Shown piece by piece: positions 25,165-34,327 of a stretch of 46,021 nucleotides of DNA. Position 1 is the stretch's first letter, and each line of letters opens with the position of its first letter. Below the pieces are notes generated by a model that worked only from the letters and a program-made list of their open reading frames with translations, did no database searches and was not told the origin of the DNA. Origin of the DNA: an uncultured Acetatifactor sp. (GTDB lineage: Bacteria > Bacillota > Clostridia > Lachnospirales > Lachnospiraceae); NCBI GenBank assembly GCA_910589035.1, contig CAJUSI010000043.1, positions 1 to 46,021 on the forward strand, given 5' to 3'. The translations under genes were made by a program, and so were the position numbers.

Positions 25165-26961
25165 ATGGCGAAAGAATTGTTAAAGAGAAGCGAAGTAAAA
25201 GAAGAATTTACCTGGGATCTGACCGCCCTCTACCCGGATACTGCTGCCTGGGAACACGCAGTGGCGGAAATACAGGAAATGGCCGGCGAGCTGGAGAAAA
25301 TGAAGGGAAAGGTAACCGAAAGCGCGGGGAGCCTTTTCACTGCCCTTTCCCGGCTGGAGTCAATGGAGAAGAAGACCGATCCCGCCTTCAGCTATGCGCA
25401 CAGACTCTGCGATCAGGATACCGGCAACACGGTGCATCAGGGCATGGTACAGAAACTGCAGAGCATTTATACCGATATCTCGGGCAGGCTCGCCTTTATG
25501 GATCCTGAAATTCTGGAATTGGATGAAGAGACCCTCGAGCAGTATTTCACCCAGGAGCCCGGACTGGAGCAATACCGCAAATACATATCTGAAATTCAGC
25601 GCCTTAAGCCTCACAGGCTGTCTGCCGAAATGGAAAGGCTGCTTGCGATGTCCGGCGAGATTTCCGGAGTCCCCGGCCACACCTTTTCCGTTTTCAACAA
25701 CGCCGATCTGAAGCTGCCTGAAATGACGGACGAAAACGGCGAAGTCATACGCATTACCCATGGCCGGTATATTACTCTGCTGGAATCCTCCGACCGGAGA
25801 GTGCGCAGGGAAGCCTTTGAAAAAATGTACCAAAGCTATAAACAGTTTGAGAACACCCTGGCCAGCCTCTACAGCGGCCAGATAAAGCAGCTGATGTTTT
25901 ACGCCAAAGCCCGCAGGTACAATTCTACTCTTGAGGCGGCTGTGGATCACAACCATGTATCCTCCGGCGTATATGACAATCTGCTTACCACGGTAAATGC
26001 TAATCTGGATAAAATGTATCGCTATGTCGCTCTCCGCAAACGTCTGCTGGGAGTGGAGGAGCTGCATATGTACGATGTCTACACCCCCATTATTCCGGAT
26101 GCAAGCCGCAAGGTCGGATATGAGGAGGCAAAGGAAACCATCCTGAAGGCGCTGGCTCCCCTGGGCGAAGATTATATCCGGCTGCTGCAGGAAGGCTTCA
26201 ACAATCGCTGGATTGATGTGTACGAAAACGAAGGCAAGAGAAGCGGCGCATATTCCGCAGGGGTTTACGGCACGCATCCCTATGTGCTGATGAATTACAA
26301 TGACAGTCTGGACAGTATGTTCACCCTGGCCCACGAGATGGGACATGCCCTGCATTCCCATTATTCCCATACTGCACAGTCCTATTTTTATGCCGGCTAT
26401 CGGATTTTCGTTGCGGAGGTGGCTTCCACATGCAATGAGATACTCCTGATGGAATATCTGCTGAAAAACACTTCGGATACCAGAGAGCGGGCATACCTGC
26501 TGAACCATTATCTCGACAGCTTTAAGGGTACGGTATACCGTCAGACCATGTTTGCGGAATTTGAGAGAAAGACAAACGCCATGGCGGAGGCCGGCGAAAG
26601 CCTTACCGCACAGGTGTTGAATGAGGTATATCTGGAGCTGAATCGGAAGTATTTCGGCCCGGATATGGTCTCCGATCCCGATATTGCCGGAGAATGGGCC
26701 CGGATCCCCCATTTTTATTATAATTTCTATGTGTACCAATATGCCACCGGCTTCTCCGCCGCCGTGGCAATCGCCCGGAATATCCTGAGAGAAGGTGCGC
26801 CTGCCGTTGCCCGGTATAAGGAATTCCTGTCCGGCGGCTGCTCCCTGCCCCCTGTGGAGCTGCTGAAGATCGCCGGGGTAGATCTGGAAACGCCCGGCCC
26901 TATCCAGGACGCGCTGGATGTCTTCGGCGAAGTGCTGGACGAGATCGAGACCCTGGTATAA
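25165..26961 (+). CDS. pepF: Oligoendopeptidase F
   Basis: A 598-residue M3-family zinc metallopeptidase that degrades oligopeptides in the cytosol. The zinc motif HEMGH is at residues 390-394 (FTLAHEMGHALHSHYSH), followed by the third-ligand region FVAEVASTCNE. The N-terminal FTWDLTALYP and the C-terminal FYVYQYATGFSAA are family-typical. The frame is open from 25126, but the ATG at 25165 has AAAGGAGA immediately upstream. It is the first plus-strand gene of the window. Confidence 0.97.
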   Translation: MAKELLKRSEVKEEFTWDLTALYPDTAAWEHAVAEIQEMAGELEKMKGKVTESAGSLFTALSRLESMEKKTDPAFSYAHRLCDQDTGNTVHQGMVQKLQSIYTDISGRLAFMDPEILELDEETLEQYFTQEPGLEQYRKYISEIQRLKPHRLSAEMERLLAMSGEISGVPGHTFSVFNNADLKLPEMTDENGEVIRITHGRYITLLESSDRRVRREAFEKMYQSYKQFENTLASLYSGQIKQLMFYAKARRYNSTLEAAVDHNHVSSGVYDNLLTTVNANLDKMYRYVALRKRLLGVEELHMYDVYTPIIPDASRKVGYEEAKETILKALAPLGEDYIRLLQEGFNNRWIDVYENEGKRSGAYSAGVYGTHPYVLMNYNDSLDSMFTLAHEMGHALHSHYSHTAQSYFYAGYRIFVAEVASTCNEILLMEYLLKNTSDTRERAYLLNHYLDSFKGTVYRQTMFAEFERKTNAMAEAGESLTAQVLNEVYLELNRKYFGPDMVSDPDIAGEWARIPHFYYNFYVYQYATGFSAAVAIARNILREGAPAVARYKEFLSGGCSLPPVELLKIAGVDLETPGPIQDALDVFGEVLDEIETLV

Positions 26962-27083
26962 GCCAGGCCGGCTGATAACTATAACAATGCCACTATGATC
27001 CTTACTTTATCCAGAAGCTGATACAGCAGCTGCAAGCAGCACAGTGTTCCAAAGTAAAGATTTTAAAATCATTTATTACAAAT

Positions 27084-27128
27084 CCCCCTCCATGCCAACC
27101 CCTGTCTCAGGGGGAAGCATGGAGGGGG
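27084..27128. terminator. Long hairpin between convergent genes
   Basis: A perfect 12-bp inverted repeat CCCCCTCCATGC (27084-27095) and GCATGGAGGGGG (27117-27128) encloses a second stem CCCCTG/CAGGGG. It lies between the convergent ends of pepF and the membrane-protein gene. Neither side has a proper U-tract, so it is either a weak two-way terminator or a structural element. Confidence 0.6.
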
Positions 27129-27135
27129 AAGTTTC

Positions 27136-27846
27136 CTACCATCTCGTATACAATGCGAAGTCTTCGGTTTCATAAATACAGTGCATCCCCTGGGCGTCAA
27201 GTCTGGTTCTGATCATTCCTTTGGGATGAATCAGATAATATCCGGCCTTCAGGCTTCCTTCTTCCTGATAATAAATATCTCCAAAATCCAGACTGATCCC
27301 CACACCTGCAGGCAGCGCAAACATCACCCCATAATAGCACCCGACATTTTGCCCCGGATTCTCAGCTACATAATCAACAGTCGGTAACGTGACAACATTA
27401 TCATAAGAAATGCTATCTGAAACCAGGACGACTTGTGCAAATTCATTTTTCAACTGTTCCATATATTCGGAATACTCAGCATTCCTATATGGCGGCATAT
27501 CAGCATCACCTATGCGGAAAATAGCAGCCATGCATACTGCAGCCATAATCAGAATTACAGAAAAGTGCGTTTCCATCAACAAAATAACTGCATTGGCAAC
27601 AATAAGTGCAAGAATATGTCTGGCTCCCACTCCTAAATCGTATATTTCAATGAAGCTTAATAAAATTAACGAATTACCGATCAACGTAATCAGGAACAGA
27701 CTGGGTACCTTCTTTTTATAATATGCCCGCCGAATACATACAATTATCATACTCAACAGTCCAATCGCCCAAAGTAAGTAGTACCATCCGACTCCAACGC
27801 CGTCATAACGAACCGCATACCAGGTCTGCCTCACAATCTCTGCCAA
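27136..27846 (-). CDS. C-terminal half of a frameshifted polytopic membrane protein
   Basis: A 236-residue open frame starting only at TTG (27846), with no good ribosome binding site. It has about four hydrophobic segments (residues 20-37, 48-66, 74-90, 94-112) and a soluble C-terminal half containing VVLVSDSISYDNVVTLPTVDY and DAQGMHCIYETEDFALYTRW. Its frame continues upstream, without a stop, into the frame of 27876-28685 if one G is added to the G6 run at 27879-27884. I read it as the second half of one gene of roughly 515 residues. GC is lower than in the core genes. Confidence 0.7.
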   Translation of the reverse strand: MAEIVRQTWYAVRYDGVGVGWYYLLWAIGLLSMIIVCIRRAYYKKKVPSLFLITLIGNSLILLSFIEIYDLGVGARHILALIVANAVILLMETHFSVILIMAAVCMAAIFRIGDADMPPYRNAEYSEYMEQLKNEFAQVVLVSDSISYDNVVTLPTVDYVAENPGQNVGCYYGVMFALPAGVGISLDFGDIYYQEEGSLKAGYYLIHPKGMIRTRLDAQGMHCIYETEDFALYTRW

Positions 27847-27875
27847 AGAATCAGCTATATGTTGAAAAAAGCCGC

Positions 27876-28685
27876 CTACCCCCCTGATTTCATTTTTTCA
27901 AAAGCAAAAATATTTTCAAAATATGTAGAGCAGAAAAAATAATTGTTCACGAAGAACAGCACAATATCCCCTATCGCCAGTATGGGTAATAAAATCAACC
28001 ATTTTCTTCTTTTATCCTTCATGGCTTTCCACCAGGGAATAAGAAATAAAACAGCAAAATAGGGTCTTGCAAGTGTCATAATACTTATCATGACTGTGCA
28101 AAACCATAAAATAGTTCTGTCTTTTGATTGCGTCACATGCTCGCTTTTTCTGCAGCGGAATCGATCTGATAAAAGATATATTCCGCACACGGAGACAATG
28201 ATGCCCTGTGAAATAAAATAGGCTTCCACAACGCCTGACAGAATATATCGGTTTAATAGAGGATTGATAGTCCAAAACAAAGAAAAAACAGCCATGCACT
28301 TTTTATCAGGACGGAGAATAACACAGATACATAAAATTGCAAGTATGCAAAGTAAAATATTAGCATAGATCGGAGAAAGATAATTCCAACCAAAGAAAAA
28401 GCCCCATATAATATATGGAATTAACGGAAAGATCCCCCAAACCCCCAAGGTTCCATACATAGCCCTGGTCTGATTGTACCCAAAATACCCTCGCGGAAAA
28501 CCGTACGTAAGAATACCTTCTATTTGCTTATAGTACGTAATTTCATCGCTCCAGCCCCCCAGCGGAATATAGACATCATTAATCATCTTTCCTTCTTTCA
28601 AACAAAATAGAATTGCCGAAATAAGCGGAACCAATATCACAAGAATATAGAAAATAACATTTAAAACATTATATTTTTTCAGCAT
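27876..28685 (-). CDS. N-terminal half of a frameshifted GT-C-like membrane protein
   Basis: A 269-residue open frame with about seven hydrophobic segments. After the first TM helix, the extracellular loop has YIPLGGWSDEITYYKQIEG, an acidic pair in the place typical of GT-C lipid-sugar glycosyltransferases. It stops at TAG (27876-27878) right after a run of six G. With one more G the frame reads on through VGGFFQHIADSLAEIVRQ into the 27136-27846 frame. The family is not named by any motif I know. The gene is last in the left arm of the surface-glycan island. Confidence 0.75.
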   Translation of the reverse strand: MLKKYNVLNVIFYILVILVPLISAILFCLKEGKMINDVYIPLGGWSDEITYYKQIEGILTYGFPRGYFGYNQTRAMYGTLGVWGIFPLIPYIIWGFFFGWNYLSPIYANILLCILAILCICVILRPDKKCMAVFSLFWTINPLLNRYILSGVVEAYFISQGIIVSVCGIYLLSDRFRCRKSEHVTQSKDRTILWFCTVMISIMTLARPYFAVLFLIPWWKAMKDKRRKWLILLPILAIGDIVLFFVNNYFFCSTYFENIFAFEKMKSGG

Positions 28686-28736
28686 TTTAATCTCCTCACT
28701 GCGAAAGCATCCCTGAAAATAACCTGACTCAGCATA

Positions 28737-30365
28737 TCATATTTCAACATCCCGCCCCGGTCTCCGCTTTATCTGCAGTACAGCGTATATCCCCTGCGCG
28801 GCATATGGCATCATTGTCAGGCTGTACAAAAGGATATAGCGGGAATTGGCTTCCCATAAAATGTGAAATAGAAAACCGCCAATAATCCCGATTATTCCAA
28901 CCCAAATCAGCAGATCCCTCTCCCGTTCTCTGTTCCGGTCATTCTCCAAATCAGCAGCCTTCTCTTCTCTCCCAACAACCGTTTCTTCCGGAACGGCCCT
29001 TCTCCTGCACTGAAAAATACAGAAGAGAAGCAGCCCCAAATACAGCACATTCTGGTATAAATTTGCATATTCAATAAAATATCTGCTGTATGTGCCTTCA
29101 TAAAGGGACTGAAAAAACGGATTGCGGCCGCCAAACGTGGCTAAGGTTGCCTGCCTGGAAGCATATGTGCCATCCGCCCATTGGGACAAATGTTTTTTAG
29201 CGTAGAACGTAACGGCATAATCAATATTGTCTCTGAAATAAGCCAGGCGCTCCCGGATGACCTCCCGGCTTACTGCTGAGGCAGCTCCGGTATCCATACC
29301 GGCCTCCTCATAAGTGAGAGCATTAAATCCATTGTACCAGCCCACACAGCGATTGCCCGGCGTATCCTGCATGCCCATGGCAAGGTAGGTAACAGGTGGA
29401 ACACCTTCACGAAGATAATTTCCCGCCCTCAATTCATATATCCTCTGAATACAGGGTTGAATGGCAAAAGAGCATATGGCGCATAGAAGGAGAAAGCATA
29501 CCTGGTACAATTTCCGTTCCCGCAGAAACTGCAAAAACATCACAATCAGCACCGCTATAATAAAAATCAGATTGTTTTTACGCAGCGCGACTCCGCCGGA
29601 AAGCAGGACGATGGCGGCAGCTCCGAAAAGGAAGCGTCTCGAGCCGGAAGCCGTCCATGCAAATCTCAGCAGAAAGTAAAGTCCTGCCGATACAAAAGCA
29701 TAAGAAGGAATCTCCCCATACACAAAAGAAGTATACATGATAAACGGAAAATTGATACCAGCCAGCAACAGGTAGATACAGTCTATCCTCTCGTTCTTCC
29801 AGATCAGATGCAGGATCTCCTTTTGAAAGAAGATAATTACACATGCCAAAAGTACATACAGGCATTTTATGAAATGCCAGGCGTGGAGCGAAATCGGCAG
29901 TAAATTCCAGAAACGGATGAGCAGCTCGAAAAACGCCACCAATCCCATTTGCTGCGGATAATACGAAAAATAAGAATTGTCCGGAGCAATAGCCGTTGTC
30001 TGCCCCTCCGCCAGATCTCTGGCTGCCAGATAAACCGACATCCCATCCGCCGCCGGCACGGTCCGCCCCTGGAAAGCCAAAGTCCATCCAAGTACGCAGC
30101 ACCACAGCAGCACCGCAGCTGTCATCCCTTTCACATGCAGTTTCCTGGCCCGCATTATCCTGTAACATATAAAAAAGAAAACAGCGATCCCCAGCACTCC
30201 CCATAAGGGATTGTCCAACCGGAAAAGGACAGTCTGCGACAGCATATCTTCACTGTAGCTGGTAGAAAAGAAGCTTCCCAGAAACAACAGGACCGCAAGC
30301 ACAAGACTGATTATTTTAAGCGCAGTATAACAAAACTGATATGTCCCATCTAAAAATCTTTTCAT
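28737..30365 (-). CDS. GT-C-like polytopic membrane protein
   Basis: A 542-residue protein with about 11-12 TM segments. The first large extracellular loop carries RTVPAADGMSVYLAARDLAEG and YFSYYPQQMGLVAFFELL. A second soluble loop (about residues 320-430) includes YLAMGMQDTPGNRCVGWYNG. The C-terminal EANSRYILLYSLTMMPYAAQG is like the end of PMT/GT39-type transferases. I infer a role in adding a lipid-carried sugar to a surface polymer; the substrate is unknown. Start at 30365 follows AAAGGGGA. It has a 51-nt gap to the next gene. Confidence 0.85.
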   Translation of the reverse strand: MKRFLDGTYQFCYTALKIISLVLAVLLFLGSFFSTSYSEDMLSQTVLFRLDNPLWGVLGIAVFFFICYRIMRARKLHVKGMTAAVLLWCCVLGWTLAFQGRTVPAADGMSVYLAARDLAEGQTTAIAPDNSYFSYYPQQMGLVAFFELLIRFWNLLPISLHAWHFIKCLYVLLACVIIFFQKEILHLIWKNERIDCIYLLLAGINFPFIMYTSFVYGEIPSYAFVSAGLYFLLRFAWTASGSRRFLFGAAAIVLLSGGVALRKNNLIFIIAVLIVMFLQFLRERKLYQVCFLLLCAICSFAIQPCIQRIYELRAGNYLREGVPPVTYLAMGMQDTPGNRCVGWYNGFNALTYEEAGMDTGAASAVSREVIRERLAYFRDNIDYAVTFYAKKHLSQWADGTYASRQATLATFGGRNPFFQSLYEGTYSRYFIEYANLYQNVLYLGLLLFCIFQCRRRAVPEETVVGREEKAADLENDRNRERERDLLIWVGIIGIIGGFLFHILWEANSRYILLYSLTMMPYAAQGIYAVLQIKRRPGRDVEI

Positions 30366-30397
30366 TCCAGGTCCCCTTTATCCCCGTTTTTCCGGCA

Positions 30398-31015
30398 TTA
30401 TTTTTCTGTTTCAGACCCAAACAGGCGCAGGTGCCAGGACAGGTATCCCAGAAAAATCAGGATACAGATGGCAAGCCTTGTCCGCCGGAAAGTGCTTCTG
30501 TGCCCCAGCAGATCCAGGACCAGCCCGTTTTCCATAATGATATAAGGATCCTCCGCACCTGTCTTAATATAAGCGGTTTCCTTACTTTCAATCAGACTGA
30601 TCTGGGTTATGTCATTCGCATCCAGAATATTTTCTTCCGCAAAAAAATCGCAGGGATTGTAGAAATGACGGATAATCCCTCCGCTGCTGACAGAGACATT
30701 CACGATGGAGACAACCTGCTCCATCTTCGGGAAATTAAATCGAATGTAAATCAGATGATCCGCCAATTCAGGAGTTACTCTCATGACCGCAAGCTTATGC
30801 TCCCGGTCCATTTTTTTAGTCCCCACATTCGCCAGCTCCATGTCAAAATCCGGATCCGCAGTATATAATACCTCAAATTCCTCTCCTTCCATATCGCCGA
30901 AATACAGCCGGATTGTCAGGCCGGAAGCAGGGAACGGCATCATAACAAACACTGCCATAAATATGCACATTAAAAACGGCACTGCTGCCCTCTTTATCAG
31001 CACTTTCTTTTTCAC
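30398..31015 (-). CDS. Exported protein anchored at both ends, unknown function
   Basis: A 205-residue protein with an N-terminal hydrophobic segment (about residues 9-31) and a C-terminal one (about 180-196, LAICILIFLGYLSWHLRLF), enclosing an extracellular beta-rich domain of about 145 residues (LTIRLYFGDMEGEEFEVLYTADPDF, LIYIRFNFPKMEQVVSIVNVSVSS). The layout resembles carbohydrate-binding or scaffold domains in surface-polymer loci. It is the first gene of the left arm; 32 nt separate it from the GT-C-like gene. Confidence 0.82.
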   Translation of the reverse strand: MKKKVLIKRAAVPFLMCIFMAVFVMMPFPASGLTIRLYFGDMEGEEFEVLYTADPDFDMELANVGTKKMDREHKLAVMRVTPELADHLIYIRFNFPKMEQVVSIVNVSVSSGGIIRHFYNPCDFFAEENILDANDITQISLIESKETAYIKTGAEDPYIIMENGLVLDLLGHRSTFRRTRLAICILIFLGYLSWHLRLFGSETEK

Positions 31016-31227
31016 AGAATACCTCCCCTAACCCGGACAAGCCGTAACCCGACTTTCGCCATTTTGCGCTGGATTTCGTTGTTAAGCGGCCTAAATTACT
31101 TCCGTTAAAATCCTTCCGGTCATTCCCGGTTATCCTCTCAGGTTCTTAATCTCAGGTGAATGGAACCTTGCGGTTATAATATCCGTGCAGGCACGGCTGC
31201 CTGACTGGCTGCCGCAGCGGAAATAAA

Positions 31228-31256
31228 TTGCATCAGGTTAAATTTTATGATATAAT
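31228..31256 (+). promoter_or_regulatory. Promoter of the right arm of the island
   Basis: Plus strand: -35 TTGCAT (31228-31233), 17-nt spacer, perfect -10 TATAAT (31251-31256). The start near 31263 is 42 nt before the first gene. The rest of the divergent gap (31016-31227) shows no further clear element. Confidence 0.65.
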
Positions 31257-31304
31257 AATACTGTTTTTTTTTCAAGCATTTTATTTTGGAGGTAACGCAC
31301 TGCC

Positions 31305-32576
31305 ATGAGCGAAGCAGAAAGAAGGTCCGCCCGGAATAATGATGGATTTATCACCGTTTTTTTTGCCGCCCTGCTCTGTTTCATGACCTACTCCTATGTA
31401 TACGGGCAAATGATGCTCGGCGGGATGAATGATTATCCTGCCCATGTATACAGTGTCCTTGTTAAATTCCGCATCTCTCCCCTGGAAGGCTGGATGGCGG
31501 CCCCCCATTGTCTCTGGCATCTCACCGTACTGTTTCTGTATGATGTGTGCCGGATTCCTCCGGAGGCATCCGCCGCGTTTGCCACCTGTATCTATACTCT
31601 GTTTTACTATTTCATCCTGTACTGGATTATCCGCCGTGTAACCGATTATGTGGGCAGGAAGGAAACCTCACTTCGAAGCAATCTGATTGCATTTTCCTTC
31701 TGTTTTGTACAGGCTGTATTTTTTTACTGGCTGGATACGGGCGAACGATATCTGGGCACCTTTTCTCCCAATCCCCTTCACAACCCGACTCAGATGGGAG
31801 TCCGGGGGTTTGCAATTCTGATTTATTGCCTGACAGTCGACCTGCTCTCTTATGAAAAAGGCGGAACATATCGTCCCGTTTTTTTCCCTGTGGATCGCTC
31901 TGCCCGAAAACATTATATTCTGCTCGCCGTGCTTCTCTTCCTGTCCACCGTAATGAAGCCGACCTTTGCGGAAATGTTTATTCCGGCCGTGGCCTTTCTC
32001 ATGCTGGGAATCTGGCTTTACAGACTGATCCGCAGGGATGCTCCGGCATTCTACTTCAGAAAATGTCTTACAATGCTCTTATGTGCCCTGCCGTCCCTAC
32101 TTTATATACTGACCCAGTACCTGGTCTTCTTTTTCTTCAAAGGTGCCGCCTACGGCGGGGAAGAGGGGCTGATCCTTACAGATTGGTTTGCCGTCTGGAA
32201 CTTTTTCTCTGACAATGTTTTCCTGGCGGTTTTGGCCGGAATGGCTTTCCCTCTGTATATCTTTTTGCTGGATATAAGGTACTTTTTAAAAAGTACTGCT
32301 GGCAGACTGGCGCTGATCGGTTACGGCATTTCCTTTCTGGAGGCGTCTGTTCTGGGAGAGGACGGCATCCGCTTCAGCCACGGCAATTTCCTGTGGCCGC
32401 TGATGTCCGGAATGCTGCTGTTCTGGCTGGCGGCGCTCCTCCGTCTCATCACGCTGGAGCATGAGGAAGAATACACCGGTTTCAGAAAAGGCCTGATTCT
32501 GTTCGGTTGGTTTTTGTACTTCTGCCATGTGTTCTGCGGTTTTACCTTTTTTAGAGAGGGAATGCTCGGTATGTAA
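31305..32576 (+). CDS. Polytopic membrane protein, possible GT-C enzyme
   Basis: A 423-residue protein with about 10 hydrophobic segments. The first extracellular loop has MMLGGMNDYPAHVYSVLVK, including an Asp and a His close to the membrane as in GT-C enzymes. FSPNPLHNPTQMGVRGFAI and VMKPTFAEMFIP are conserved-looking loops. I do not recognise a named family. RBS GGAGGT is 11 nt from ATG. It begins the plus-strand arm, 206 nt before the MBOAT gene; that gap (32577-32782) shows no clear promoter. Confidence 0.82.
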   Translation: MSEAERRSARNNDGFITVFFAALLCFMTYSYVYGQMMLGGMNDYPAHVYSVLVKFRISPLEGWMAAPHCLWHLTVLFLYDVCRIPPEASAAFATCIYTLFYYFILYWIIRRVTDYVGRKETSLRSNLIAFSFCFVQAVFFYWLDTGERYLGTFSPNPLHNPTQMGVRGFAILIYCLTVDLLSYEKGGTYRPVFFPVDRSARKHYILLAVLLFLSTVMKPTFAEMFIPAVAFLMLGIWLYRLIRRDAPAFYFRKCLTMLLCALPSLLYILTQYLVFFFFKGAAYGGEEGLILTDWFAVWNFFSDNVFLAVLAGMAFPLYIFLLDIRYFLKSTAGRLALIGYGISFLEASVLGEDGIRFSHGNFLWPLMSGMLLFWLAALLRLITLEHEEEYTGFRKGLILFGWFLYFCHVFCGFTFFREGMLGM

Positions 32577-32782
32577 TCTGCATCACCGCTGCAGGCAATC
32601 GGACATAGAATTTGAAGCTCTCCTCATAAAGGGGGGATTGACCCCGGCACCTGAATCATCGCCCGCGGGAATCAAGGAGAGATGCGAAAAATACAGAAAA
32701 ACGTATTACAGGTAAGATGCTGATGTAATTCAGATAAATCGCGTACAAAATACAGGTGTATCTAAGGAAAGGTGATACGGCA

Positions 32783-34267
32783 ATGCTCTTTAATTCAATA
32801 GATTTTCTGGTTTTCTTCCCGATTGTCGTACTGATTTATTTCATTATTCCGATAAAGCTGAGATATATCTGGCTGTTGATCGCCAGTTACTATTTCTATA
32901 TGTCATGGAATGCAAAATATGTGATACTGATCCTGTTTTCTACGATAGTCACCTATCTCAGCGGCATTTTGATAGAAAAGGCTTCCGGCCCCGGGCAGAA
33001 AAAGCTGGTGGCAGCGGCTTCGCTGTTTGCCAATCTTTCGGTACTTGGTTTCTTTAAGTATTTTGACTTTTTTATTCATAATCTCAATAAGCTTCTGGAG
33101 GCCGTTCATATCCGCCTGATCGACAATCCTTTCAGCTTTCTTCTCCCGGTGGGTATTTCCTTTTATACCTTCCAGGCGATAAGCTATACCATGGATGTCT
33201 ATCGCGGAAAAGCAGCCCCGGAGAAAAATCTGTTGAAATATGCCCTCTTCGTCAGCTTTTTCCCTCAGCTGGTGGCGGGGCCTATCGAAAAAACAGAAAA
33301 CCTTCTGACACAGATTAATGATTCCTGCCGGAAAAGAATGCCTTCCTTTGATCAGTTTCTGAGCGGTTTTACGCTTATGCTCTGGGGGCTTTTCATGAAA
33401 ATGGTGATTGCGGACAGAATATCCCTTTTTGTGGACGGGGTCTTCGGCAGACTTTATATGGCGGGAACCGTGGAGACGGTACTCGCAGCGGCAGCATTTG
33501 CCATTCAGATTTACGGAGACTTTGCCGGGTATTCGATAACGGCTCTCGGCGCCGCCCGGATAATGGGATTCGAACTTACCGATAACTTTAACGCACCTTA
33601 TTTTTCCGGCAGTATCGGAGATTTCTGGCATCGCTGGCATATCTCTCTGAGCACCTGGTTCCGGGATTATCTTTATATTCCTCTGGGCGGAAGCAGAAAG
33701 GGAGCCTTCCGAAAATACTGCAATCTTATGATTACATTTTCTGTCAGCGGACTCTGGCATGGCGCTGCCTGGACCTTTGTCTTCTGGGGCATGCTCCACG
33801 GCCTGTACCGGGTAGCAGGCGACCTGTTGAAACCGGCAAGGGAAAAGCTCAACAGAGCGTTCCATGTCAGGACGGACGCTTTCAGTTATCATTTCGGGAA
33901 AATATTGATCACTTTCACACTGGTAGATTTTGCGTGGATTTTCTTCCGGGCGGAAAGCATGGAGCAGATTCTCCTTTTTTTCAACCGCATGTTTACAAGA
34001 TTCAATCCATGGGTACTCTTTGACGAAAGCCTTTTTCGGTACGGGCTTGACCGGACGGAAGCGGGGATTCTGATGGCTTCTCTTCTGGTGTTGTTCGCAG
34101 TGGATTTGCTTCGGTATCTGAAAAATGTGAATCTTGGAGACTTTCTGGTGAAACAGAATCTATGGTTTCAGTACGCAGTCCTGCTGGCGCTGACTGTGTC
34201 CATCCTGGTCTTCGGGAAATATGGAATTGATTTTGATTCCAGCCAGTTTATTTACTTTCAATTCTGA
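32783..34267 (+). CDS. MBOAT-family O-acyltransferase (AlgI/PatA-like)
   Basis: A 494-residue membrane-bound O-acyltransferase with about 11 TM segments. The hallmark FWHRWHISLSTWFRDYLYIPLGGS is followed by SGLWHGAAWTFVFWGMLHG, with H326 and the likely catalytic H339. The N-terminus LFNSIDFLVFFPIVVLIYF is typical of the AlgI group. It would pass an acetyl group across the membrane for attachment to an extracellular polysaccharide, with the SGNH protein encoded next. The frame is open from 32756; I chose the ATG at 32783, behind AAAGGTGAT. Confidence 0.93.
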   Translation: MLFNSIDFLVFFPIVVLIYFIIPIKLRYIWLLIASYYFYMSWNAKYVILILFSTIVTYLSGILIEKASGPGQKKLVAAASLFANLSVLGFFKYFDFFIHNLNKLLEAVHIRLIDNPFSFLLPVGISFYTFQAISYTMDVYRGKAAPEKNLLKYALFVSFFPQLVAGPIEKTENLLTQINDSCRKRMPSFDQFLSGFTLMLWGLFMKMVIADRISLFVDGVFGRLYMAGTVETVLAAAAFAIQIYGDFAGYSITALGAARIMGFELTDNFNAPYFSGSIGDFWHRWHISLSTWFRDYLYIPLGGSRKGAFRKYCNLMITFSVSGLWHGAAWTFVFWGMLHGLYRVAGDLLKPAREKLNRAFHVRTDAFSYHFGKILITFTLVDFAWIFFRAESMEQILLFFNRMFTRFNPWVLFDESLFRYGLDRTEAGILMASLLVLFAVDLLRYLKNVNLGDFLVKQNLWFQYAVLLALTVSILVFGKYGIDFDSSQFIYFQF

Positions 34268-34327
34268 TATGGCTTCCGATTGATTCGGAGACATGATTTC
34301 GACTAAAGAAGGAACAGGGGTATCGTC

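Noticed and set aside
25360..26739. 459-codon open frame on the minus strand
   Set aside because: It lies fully within pepF, whose HEMGH motif and length are unambiguous.
27876..27884. Programmed -1 ribosomal frameshift at GGG-GGG-TAG
   Set aside because: Slippage into the correct frame is possible, but no clear downstream stimulatory structure is visible; a plain mutation or sequencing error is simpler.
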